From Bacillota bacterium (lineage in GTDB: Bacteria; Bacillota; Clostridia; Peptostreptococcales; Anaerovoracaceae): a DNA stretch of 13,002 nucleotides. The notes below the pieces were generated by a model. That model did no database searches and was not told where the DNA came from. It saw nothing but the letters and a program-made list of their open reading frames with translations. The stretch spans positions 1 to 13,002 of the forward strand of contig JAFWDF010000004.1 of assembly GCA_017534025.1 (NCBI GenBank), written 5' to 3'. A program made the translations under genes and the position numbers. Below are positions 7,585-13,002 of this stretch, piece by piece. The first letter of the stretch is position 1, and every line of letters starts with the position of its first letter.

Positions 7585-8190
7585 TTAACTGTATGTAATG
7601 CGCAGGGTTTCCAGCATCTTCTGCACATCTTCATTGTCGCGGTCGTCACAGACACTGATAATGACCGGTCTTCCGCTGACTGAGCCGAATATCTTGTACG
7701 ATTCGGCGCCGTTCGTAATGCATTCGGTCCGGATATAGGTTTCCCCGTTTAATGTAATTTCGGTCGGGTTCGTGTAAATAGTCGGATGTTCCCCCATAAA
7801 GGCATCCGGATCCCCCTTGAGCGCCTGCATGGAATAAGGGGCCCCCTGCACATAGCTTTTGCAGACCGTGGCGGCACTGATAATACTGCCATCCGTTGAA
7901 GCCGCTTCCACTTCCACGAAATGATCGTTCTCGCCCTCTTCCCGGCCGATGCGCCAGAGTGTCACTTTCTCGGAACCGGAGCTGATCTGCGGTTCGTAGT
8001 TTTCGGTATTTTCAATGGAAATGATCCCGTTGGAGGAAGTAACAACTCCCGGACCGGCGTCTTCTTCACCCTGGCCGGCGGCATCCGCCGAACTTTCACT
8101 GCCGCCGCCTCCGCAGCCCGTCAGGACCACCACAGCCGTCAGCATCAGTACAATGCAAAGAAACATACTCCAGATCTTGGTTTTCTTCAT
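7585..8190 (-). CDS. Uncharacterised surface lipoprotein
   Basis: This 201-residue protein starts with a typical type II signal peptide: KKTK, a hydrophobic stretch, then the lipobox LTGC with lipidated Cys26. A Gly/Ser/Glu-rich linker (27-48) follows. The remaining ~150 residues look like one small alpha/beta domain, with strands around VTLWRIGREEGENDHFVEVE and TYIRTECITNGAESYKIFGS and a final helix (EDVQKMLETLRITYS). That is a layout seen in small substrate- or cell-wall-associated lipoproteins, but I recognise no named family. GGGGGAGGAAGA lies upstream of the ATG at 8190. A TATTAT (8266-8271, - strand) could be its -10, placing the promoter beside the hairpin that closes the feo operon. 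It is probably the first gene of the operon with the DUF4418-like and protease genes. Confidence 0.8.
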   Translation of the reverse strand: MKKTKIWSMFLCIVLMLTAVVVLTGCGGGGSESSADAAGQGEEDAGPGVVTSSNGIISIENTENYEPQISSGSEKVTLWRIGREEGENDHFVEVEAASTDGSIISAATVCKSYVQGAPYSMQALKGDPDAFMGEHPTIYTNPTEITLNGETYIRTECITNGAESYKIFGSVSGRPVIISVCDDRDNEDVQKMLETLRITYS

Positions 8191-8275
8191 GATTCGTCTT
8201 CCTCCCCCAGCGATTCGTCAGCCGAGCGGCCGGCAGCGCCGGTCGTTCACATTTCATCCAAATAGATAATAGCAC

Positions 8276-8307
8276 GGCCGGCGGGATTATTCTATATCCC
8301 GCCGGCC
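8276..8307. terminator. GC-rich hairpin ending the feo operon
   Basis: GGCCGGCGGGAT (8276-8287) and ATCCCGCCGGCC (8296-8307) form a perfect 12-bp stem with an 8-nt AT loop. The last codons and the TAA (8287-8289) of the feo-operon peptide lie inside the stem and loop. On the - strand the stem is followed by the only moderately T-rich GTGCTATTATCTATTT, so termination may be incomplete. There is little else between this hairpin and the lipoprotein gene. Confidence 0.6.
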
Positions 8308-8487
8308 ATTTTCTTCACTATAAAAACTCTGTTTTCGCAACGGATTCGCCGTGCTGCACTTCTGCATGCAGGACGCGCAGGCTCCGCTGCAGCAGGAGCC
8401 GTTTTTCCTCCGGCGCAGGATACTGCGAACTGCCAGAAAAACTACTCCCGCCAGTATCAATATTACAATCAGATCTGCAACATTCAT
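8287..8487 (-). CDS. FeoB-associated Cys-rich membrane protein
   Basis: This is a 66-residue peptide with one N-terminal hydrophobic helix (DLIVILILAGVVFLAV), a basic stretch (RSILRRRKNG) and a cysteine cluster GSCCSGACASCMQKC (Cys32, 33, 37, 40, 44). That arrangement is typical of the FeoB-associated Cys-rich protein family, encoded directly after feoB in many Bacillota. The cysteines may bind metal or assist Fe(II) transfer, but the family's role is not settled. AGAGGAGA lies upstream of the ATG. The gene begins 31 bases after the feoB stop codon, so it is the last gene of the feo operon. Confidence 0.88.
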   Translation of the reverse strand: MNVADLIVILILAGVVFLAVRSILRRRKNGSCCSGACASCMQKCSTANPLRKQSFYSEENGRRDIE

Positions 8488-8518
8488 ATCCTTTGTCTCC
8501 TCTTTATCCGGCCCCGGT

Positions 8519-10885
8519 TCAGCCCAGTCCGAGCAGAAGGCCGATCATGCGGACCAGAAGGGCCGCGAACCAGGCAATGACACACTGCCAGATGGCGACG
8601 CCGATTGCCCATCTGCCGCCCAGCTCGCGGCGGATCGATGCGATGGCCGCAACACATGGCACATACAAAAGGCTGAACACCAGCAGGGACGCTGCGGAAA
8701 GTGAAGACATAACCGCGGTCACGCCTCCCTGGGCGCCGAACAGTACCTTCAGGATGGACACTACATTTTCTTTCGCCATGATCCCGCTGATCAGCGCGGT
8801 GCAGATTCGCCAGTCGCCCAGTCCGATCGGCCGGAACAGCGGTACCAGCACATTGGCCGCCATGGCCAGCATGCTGTCTTCCGAATTCTCCACCAGATTA
8901 AAGTGCAGATCGAAGCTCTGCAGGAACCAGACGACAATCGTGGCTATTAATATAATGGAAAATGCTCTCTGCAGGAAGTCCTTGGCTTTCTCCCACAGCA
9001 GCATCAGTACACTGCGCACGCCGGGCAGCCGGTAATTCGGCAGTTCCATGACAAACGGCACCGGTTCGCCCCGGAACAGGGTTCCCCTGAAAATCAGCGC
9101 AGCCAGGATTCCAAAAAGAATGCCCAGCACATACAGGCCGGTCATTACCAGACCGCCATGTTCGCGGAAAAAGGCATTTACAAAAAACGCGTAAATTGGA
9201 AGCTTCGCCGTACAGCTCATGAACGGCGTCAGCAGAATGGTCATTTTCCGGTCCCGTTCACTCGGCAGCGTCCGGGTCGACATAACCGCCGGTACCGTGC
9301 AGCCGAACCCGATGAGCATCGGCACGATACTCCGTCCGGACAGCCCGATCCGCCGCAGCAGCTTGTCCATAACAAAGGCAACCCGGGCTATGTACCCGCT
9401 GTCTTCCATTATTGAAAGGAAGAAGAACAGCACCACGATAATCGGCAGGAAACTGAGTACGCTCCCAACCCCTTCAAAGATGCCATTAATGATCAGGCTG
9501 CGGATGACGTCATTTACATGCGCTGCCTCCAGCACGTGCTCCGTTATGTCCGCCAGCGACGAAATGCCGGTCTCCAGCAGATCCTGCAGCCAGGCGCCAA
9601 TGACATTAAAGGTCAGAAAGAATACCGCGCCCATAATGGCAATAAACATCGGAATCGCTGAATACTTGCCGGTCAGGATCCGGTCCAGCCGCCGGCTGCG
9701 CAGGTATTCACGGCTTTCCCGCGGCTTGGTCACACAGGCGTCACAGACCTTCCGGATGAATGCGAATCGCATATCCGCCACCGCCGCGCTGCAGTCCAGA
9801 CCGCGCTCGGCCTCCATCTGCTTCAGAATGTGCTCCATGGTTTCGATTTCATTCCGGTCCAGTTCCAGCTGTTCCAGAATGAGCGAATCACCCTCCAGGA
9901 TCTTGCTGGCCGCAAACCGTACCGGCAGTCCCGCCTTCTCCGCATGGTCCTCGATCAGATGGATAATGGCATGCAGGCAGCGGTGCACCGCGCCGCCCTG
10001 GTCCCTGCTGTCACAGAAATCCTGCTTCATCGGACGTTCCTGATAATACGCCACATGCACCGCATGGCGGACCAGTTCATCCACGCCCTGGTTTTTCACC
10101 GCGCTGATCGGCACCACAGGCACGCCCAGCATGGATTCCATGGCATTGACATCGATGCTCCCGCCATTTCCCGTCAGCTCGTCCATCATATTCATGGCTA
10201 TCACCGTCGGGATTCCGGTTTCCAGCAGCTGTATGGTCAGGTACAGATTTCTTTCAATATTGGTTGCGTCAATAATATTAATGATCGCGTGCGGCTTGTT
10301 TTCCAGCACAAAGTTCCTCGACACCAGCTCCTCGCTGGAATACGGGGACATGGAATATATGCCCGGCAGGTCGGTGATCAGCGTGTTCGGGTACCCTCTG
10401 ATCACGCCGTCCTTGCGGTCCACCGTCACGCCGGGGAAATTGCCGACGTGCTGGTTGGATCCCGTCAGCTGGTTGAACAGGGTTGTTTTCCCGCTGTTCT
10501 GGTTGCCCACCAGTGCAAATGTTAATGTCGTGCCCTCCGGGAGCGGATCGCCGCTGCCCTTCGGATGGAATTTGCCTTCTTCCCCCAGTCCCGGGTGATG
10601 GCTCTCTTTGCGGCTGCCGCGATTGTCTTCAGCCCCGCTGTCCTTCTGCTCCAGCGTATCTTCGACCGGAAGGATCCGGATCTTTTCGGCCTCCGACAGG
10701 CGAAGCGTCAGTGCATATCCGTGGATGCGGATTTCCATGGGATCTCCCATGGGCGCAAACTGCATAAGCGTCACTTCTGCACCCGGAATCATTCCCATAT
10801 CCAGCAGATGCTTCCGCAGAGCGCCTTCCCCGCTGACTTCCTCGATCCGGGCACGCTGCCCGATCTTAAGTTCATTCAGTGTCAC
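8519..10885 (-). CDS. feoB: Fused FeoA-FeoB ferrous iron transporter
   Basis: This is a GTPase-coupled inner-membrane Fe(II) importer. Residues 1-75 are a FeoA (SH3-like) domain (TLNELKIGQRARIEE, MGMIPGAEVTL). A hydrophilic, His/Gly-rich linker (76-118) joins it to FeoB. The G domain has G1 GNQNSGKT (127-134), the switch sequence GNFPGVTVD (148-156), G3 DLPG (172-175), G4 NMMD (232-235) and G5 SAVK (261-264). The membrane part (from about 405) contains two gate-type segments, including GFGCTVPAVMSTRTL, MSCTAKLPIYAFF (Cys558), GIMAKENVVS and YVPCVAA. Total length is 788 residues, consistent with FeoA plus a FeoB of about 670. The start is GTG at 10885 with AGGGAGAG about 6 bases upstream; the FeoA motif begins immediately, which supports it. 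A DtxR-like box and a leader hairpin lie upstream. Confidence 0.95.
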   Translation of the reverse strand: MTLNELKIGQRARIEEVSGEGALRKHLLDMGMIPGAEVTLMQFAPMGDPMEIRIHGYALTLRLSEAEKIRILPVEDTLEQKDSGAEDNRGSRKESHHPGLGEEGKFHPKGSGDPLPEGTTLTFALVGNQNSGKTTLFNQLTGSNQHVGNFPGVTVDRKDGVIRGYPNTLITDLPGIYSMSPYSSEELVSRNFVLENKPHAIINIIDATNIERNLYLTIQLLETGIPTVIAMNMMDELTGNGGSIDVNAMESMLGVPVVPISAVKNQGVDELVRHAVHVAYYQERPMKQDFCDSRDQGGAVHRCLHAIIHLIEDHAEKAGLPVRFAASKILEGDSLILEQLELDRNEIETMEHILKQMEAERGLDCSAAVADMRFAFIRKVCDACVTKPRESREYLRSRRLDRILTGKYSAIPMFIAIMGAVFFLTFNVIGAWLQDLLETGISSLADITEHVLEAAHVNDVIRSLIINGIFEGVGSVLSFLPIIVVLFFFLSIMEDSGYIARVAFVMDKLLRRIGLSGRSIVPMLIGFGCTVPAVMSTRTLPSERDRKMTILLTPFMSCTAKLPIYAFFVNAFFREHGGLVMTGLYVLGILFGILAALIFRGTLFRGEPVPFVMELPNYRLPGVRSVLMLLWEKAKDFLQRAFSIILIATIVVWFLQSFDLHFNLVENSEDSMLAMAANVLVPLFRPIGLGDWRICTALISGIMAKENVVSILKVLFGAQGGVTAVMSSLSAASLLVFSLLYVPCVAAIASIRRELGGRWAIGVAIWQCVIAWFAALLVRMIGLLLGLG

Positions 10886-10917
10886 AGACTCTCTCCCTGT
10901 TTCATTCTATGTTAATC

Positions 10918-10944
10918 GGAGCAGCGCTTCGGTTCGCGCTGCCC
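10918..10944 (-). other. Stem-loop in the feo mRNA leader
   Basis: On the - strand GGGCAGCGC pairs with GCGCTGCTC (one G-T pair) around an 8-nt loop. It lies about 33 bases before the GTG start of feoAB. No T-run follows, so it is not a terminator. It may affect mRNA stability or translation. Confidence 0.4.
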
Positions 10945-10952
10945 GTGTTACA

Positions 10953-10969
10953 TTATTACCCTTACCTAA
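10953..10969 (-). promoter_or_regulatory. Candidate DtxR/IdeR-type iron box upstream of feoAB
   Basis: The - strand reads TTAGGTAAGGGTAATAA. The first 14 bases differ at only two positions from the well-known DtxR/IdeR consensus TTAGGTTAGGCTAACCTAA, but the right half-site is poor. It overlaps an AT-rich AATAAT that could be the feo -10, which is where an iron-responsive repressor would act. The reading is based on motif resemblance and on the feo context. Confidence 0.4.
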
Positions 10970-11046
10970 GGAAGTATAAACGTCCTCCCCGCCGGGTGTC
11001 AATCCGCAGCGCATACAAACTTGCGGCGGCGCCGGCGGATTCGGGA

Positions 11047-11075
11047 TTGAAATTCTTTGCCATACAAGCTATAGT
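11047..11075 (+). promoter_or_regulatory. Sigma-A-type promoter for the 199-residue protein gene
   Basis: TTGAAA (11047-11052) and TATAGT (11070-11075) are separated by exactly 17 bp, each matching the consensus at five of six bases. Transcription would start near 11082, giving a leader of about 117 nt. This is the best promoter in the 313-base gap between feo and this gene (10886-11198), which contains no other gene. Confidence 0.65.
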
Positions 11076-11154
11076 AAAAGGTAGCCTGCTTTTTCCGAGC
11101 CGGCAGAATCATTAACACTGTAACAGACACGGACGCCATACAAGTGCGGCCCGG

Positions 11155-11184
11155 GTGCAGATACATTAAGTGCGGATACATTAA
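11155..11184 (+). repeat. 15-bp tandem direct repeat just before an RBS
   Basis: GTGCAGATACATTAA (11155-11169) is followed directly by GTGCGGATACATTAA (11170-11184), with one mismatch. A related CATACAAGTGCGG lies just before them (ending about 11149). The array abuts the AACAGGAG ribosome binding site of the gene at 11199, so it lies in the untranslated leader. It could bind a regulator or an RNA-binding protein, or be a simple slippage duplication. Confidence 0.7.
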
Positions 11185-11198
11185 AACAGGAGCCTTTC

Positions 11199-11798
11199 AT
11201 GGAAATCAGATTAAACGACGAATTCTTTAAAAAACATGCGATTAAAACCGACTCTGTAGCCAGGTTTGAATATTCTTTATTTAAAATGCCGGAGCTGGTG
11301 GAGGAAATCGACCGCCAGTGTGTAAAGCGTTTCGGCAAGGATAAAAAATCCATCGCCATGCGCAGTGAAATCGAGCAGGAATCCAACCCGGAAGCACTTC
11401 TGAACTGGATGCGCAAACCGATGGACGGCCTGTGCCAGTCCGTTCTGCAGAAGCGGGTTCTGTCCCTGGAATCCTCCATGGAAAGCCTGATCAAAGAGAA
11501 ATCCCTGAGCGTCATGCAGAATACTTTTATTGAAAACGCGATCAACTTTTTCCTCAACAGCAAGGAAAATTACAGCGAATGGATTTACCTCCATTATCCG
11601 GAGGTCCGCAGCGAATATATGAAGTCCATGTTCTGCCTTGTGCTGGGATGCCGCGGCAATCGCGAAATGATCCCGTTCCTGGCCGGCGAGCTGGAACGTA
11701 TGGAAATTGCCCGCCTGCTGGAATACTCCCAGGGGCCGCTGATGGCGCTGTTTGAAATGCGCCGGCGCTTTGGTGATGAGCTGGTGAGCGCAGAATAA
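11199..11798 (+). CDS. Hypothetical protein, 199 residues, mostly alpha-helical
   Basis: I do not recognise a named family. The protein is soluble and highly charged, with no signal peptide or membrane segment. Its N-terminus (EIRLNDEFFKKHAIKTDSVARFEYSLF) is followed by long amphipathic helices, an acidic/basic helical middle (about 65-125, including LESSMESLIKEKSLSVMQNT) and a C-terminal part (about 130-190) with helical hairpins (YMKSMFCLVLGCRGNREMIPFLAGELERM) that recall HEAT-like repeats. CAGGAG lies six bases before the ATG. It has its own promoter and terminator and no operon partner, so context gives no clue to function. Codon use resembles the neighbouring genes. Confidence 0.8.
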   Translation: MEIRLNDEFFKKHAIKTDSVARFEYSLFKMPELVEEIDRQCVKRFGKDKKSIAMRSEIEQESNPEALLNWMRKPMDGLCQSVLQKRVLSLESSMESLIKEKSLSVMQNTFIENAINFFLNSKENYSEWIYLHYPEVRSEYMKSMFCLVLGCRGNREMIPFLAGELERMEIARLLEYSQGPLMALFEMRRRFGDELVSAE

Positions 11799-11805
11799 TG
11801 AAAAA

Positions 11806-11848
11806 GCTGTTGCACTGAACAATGGATGTTCTGTGCAACAGCCTTTTT
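11806..11848 (+). terminator. Intrinsic terminator after the hypothetical gene
   Basis: GCTGTTGCAC (11806-11815) pairs with GTGCAACAGC (11833-11842). An inner GAACA/TGTTC pairing extends the stem, and it is followed by CTTTTT. It starts eight bases after the stop codon. The AAAAA on its left side could let it act in the other direction as well. Confidence 0.88.
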
Positions 11849-12120
11849 AAAATGTCCGGCAATTCGCGGTTTTGAGCCGGCAAGCCCTTGGTTTTGCTGC
11901 GATTGTTGGACATTTCCTCTGCTTTTTTTCGGGAATGTCCACAGGCGTGGACATTTGCTGCTGTTTTAATATAAAATGTCCAACAATTCGCGGTTTTGAG
12001 CCGGCAAGACCTTAGTTCTCCCGCGATTGTTGGACATTTCCTCTGATTTTTTCCGGGAATGTCCACAGGCGTGGACATTTGCCGCTGTTTTAATATAAAA
12101 TGTCCAACAATTCGCCGTTT
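11849..12120. repeat. Tandem repeat, exact 124-bp period, two full copies plus a short third
   Basis: Copies run 11849-11972 and 11973-12096, with about 10 differences in 124 bases, then a 24-base partial copy at 12097-12120. Each unit begins AAAATGTCC and ends GTTTTAATAT. Each holds two dyads. The first is an imperfect 19-20 bp inverted repeat (in copy two, 11974-11993 with 12021-12039) around a loop of about 27 nt. The second is a perfect 9-bp hairpin AATGTCCAC-AGGC-GTGGACATT (11934-11955 and 12058-12079). AATGTCC thus recurs nine times in alternating orientation. The array fills most of the 346-base gap between the hypothetical gene and the amidase remnant, and no open frame in it looks coding. 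It could be a structured RNA, a regulator-binding array or a mobile palindromic element. Its identity is unknown. Confidence 0.9.
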
Positions 12121-12144
12121 CGCGTCTCATTCCCTGTCAATTCA

Positions 12145-12866
12145 TTATTTCCCGAAATACAGATCCACGCCTCTGACGAATCCTGCCGACAGGCTCGCCA
12201 GCGCGGAATCCGAGCGGCTGGAGGTCTTGTCGCCGACCTCTACTACGGCAGAAGGAACCGTGGAATACGACGTCTGCGTCAGATCCGTTTCCAGCGTACC
12301 GCTGTTCCAGATCTTCACGCCGTTCTGGCGCATGCCGGCCAGAATCGCCTGTCCCAGTGCTTCATGTTCTCTCCAGTGGCTTTTCACCGGCTCCATATTG
12401 CGGTACCGGCTGTTGTTCGGCACACTGCAGTAGAACAGGCCCTTGCTGCTGGATGTCGAATCATAATGAATCGCGATATGGCAATCCGCGGCATTATTTG
12501 CCATAATGGTTCTGGCCAGATTATCCAGCCGGACATCATCCGTTTCCCGCAGCATCAGCACGTCATACCCGGCGTTCAGCAAATCCGCCTTCACCCGCAG
12601 CGCCAGCTTCAGCGTCGCCACTCTCTCCGGCGTATTGCCCGACAGCGTCGTCCCTTCATTAATCGCCGCCGCGTAAGTCGAGCCCGCGGATGTGCTGCCG
12701 CCGGTCACTTTTGCCGATCCGTCCGGATGACAGAGCGTCTTCACGGATGTGCCGCCCGACGTCCCGTGCCCGGCATTCACCGCTACCACGATATTTTTAC
12801 GGTTTGCCTTCGCCCGGTACAGCATCACCGAACTGTTATGAATCTTCGAATTTCCGGCCCAGGGGG
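12145..12866 (-). pseudogene. N-acetylmuramoyl-L-alanine amidase (Amidase_3), 5' part lost to an IS element
   Basis: This is a zinc amidase that cleaves the bond between N-acetylmuramic acid and the stem peptide of peptidoglycan. The catalytic domain is present. Numbered from the GTG at 12828, the likely zinc ligands are His21 (VAVNAGHGT), Glu68 (NTPERVATL) and His121 (AIHYDS), and the catalytic Glu is Glu197 (VVEVGDKTS). Upstream of that GTG the frame stays open through SKIHNSSVMLYRAKANRKN, which looks like genuine amidase sequence, until it meets the IS end and a TAG at 12916-12918. No signal peptide, wall-binding region or good RBS remains. The gene is therefore most likely a C-terminal remnant of a longer secreted amidase. 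The exact break lies between about 12850 and 12881. A shortened cytosolic product from 12828 is possible but unlikely to be useful. Confidence 0.8.
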
Positions 12867-13002
12867 TGCGGACATAATCCTGGACCTGGAATAGCAGGAG
12901 GTGTCCGATGTATTCCTATGAACAACGGATTAAAGCAGTAAAACTATTGATTCAATATGATATGTGCTATTCGGCTGTCATATATGAGTTGGGTTATCCC
13001 AA
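12867..13002 (+). mobile_element. Left end of an IS3-type insertion sequence (partial)
   Basis: The right edge of the window enters an insertion sequence, recognised from its transposase start. The left end is not certain. The best guess is the TGCGGACATAATCC at 12867; TGGACC at 12881 is the alternative. IS3-family ends usually begin with TG. The other end, any target duplication and most of the element lie outside the window. The amidase reading frame is interrupted here. Confidence 0.65.
12908..13002 (+). CDS. IS3-family transposase OrfA (helix-turn-helix), 3'-partial
   Basis: The first 31 codons (MYSYEQRIKAVKLLIQYDM, then CYSAVIYELGYP) match the N-terminal helix-turn-helix of IS3-type OrfA proteins, which typically begin with a MYSYE-type stretch and reach ELGYP before the recognition helix. 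AGGAGG (12896-12901) lies six bases before the ATG. The reading frame leaves the window open, so intactness cannot be judged. OrfA normally works with a downstream OrfB made by a -1 frameshift. Confidence 0.82.
   Translation, partial: MYSYEQRIKAVKLLIQYDMCYSAVIYELGYP

Noticed and set aside
8230..8242. Palindrome CCGGCAGCGCCGG also found at 1338-1350
   Set aside because: It is short, in a genome rich in CCGG/GCC words; two copies with different flanks do not make a repeat family.
9219..10525. Long + strand frames opposite feoAB
   Set aside because: They mirror the FeoB coding sequence; FeoB motifs are complete on the - strand and nothing family-like appears on the + strand.
10882..10905. Seven-codon upstream frame (MKQGESL) overlapping the feoAB GTG start
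   Set aside because: It begins with ATG and its TGA overlaps the GTG, but it is too short to separate from chance and has no RBS of its own.
11849..12120. CRISPR array
   Set aside because: The 124-bp units are contiguous, with no short repeats separated by unique spacers and no cas genes nearby.
12059..12894. 264- and 124-codon + strand frames over the amidase region
   Set aside because: They are antisense to the amidase catalytic domain and are Arg/His-rich without recognisable motifs.

Overview
This 13 kb window has about 55% GC by eye. It looks like chromosomal DNA of a Gram-positive Bacillota bacterium, probably Clostridia or Erysipelotrichia. The grounds are AGGAGG-type ribosome binding sites, a sodium:amino-acid (AGCS) symporter, a FeoA-FeoB fusion with a Cys-rich FeoB-associated peptide, and a secreted subtilase ending in DUF5648-type repeats (YRLYNPNSGEHFYT...), a repeat seen often in gut anaerobes. 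The taxon is inferred from gene families only.

Layout. (a) 1-1300: an AGCS amino-acid carrier on the + strand, missing its N-terminus at the window edge. (b) 1331-1529: a convergent intergenic region with a two-sided terminator. (c) 1570-2667: asd (aspartate-semialdehyde dehydrogenase) on the - strand, divergent from a TRIC/UPF0126 membrane protein at 2958-3707 (+), which ends in a strong terminator. (d) 3782-8190: a three-gene - strand run of lipoprotein, DUF4418-like membrane protein and large secreted S8 serine protease. The protease reading frame is broken by one base at a run of five A's (5147-5151), leaving a 600-codon catalytic part and a 435-codon repeat-rich C-terminal part. (e) 8287-10885: the ferrous iron operon, feoA-feoB as one polypeptide followed by a 66-residue Cys-rich membrane peptide. 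A DtxR/IdeR-like box lies upstream. (f) 10886-11198: regulatory DNA between feo and an unrecognised 199-residue protein (11199-11798, +), with a good sigma-A promoter and a 15-bp tandem repeat next to the RBS. (g) 11849-12120: a tandem array with an exact 124-bp period, built of nested inverted AATGTCC/GGACATT motifs. (h) 12145 to about 12866: the C-terminal catalytic part of an N-acetylmuramoyl-L-alanine amidase, cut at its 5' side by an IS3-type element. The first 31 codons of that element's transposase run off the right edge.

Most genes are ordinary. The points that most deserve a second look are the 124-bp structured tandem repeat, whose arm substitutions all keep pairing in a + strand RNA; the single-base frame break in the surface protease; the uncharacterised lipoprotein/DUF4418/protease operon; and the IS-disrupted amidase. 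No CRISPR array, tRNA, rRNA or recognisable riboswitch was seen, and nothing here makes a convincing new defence-type system.
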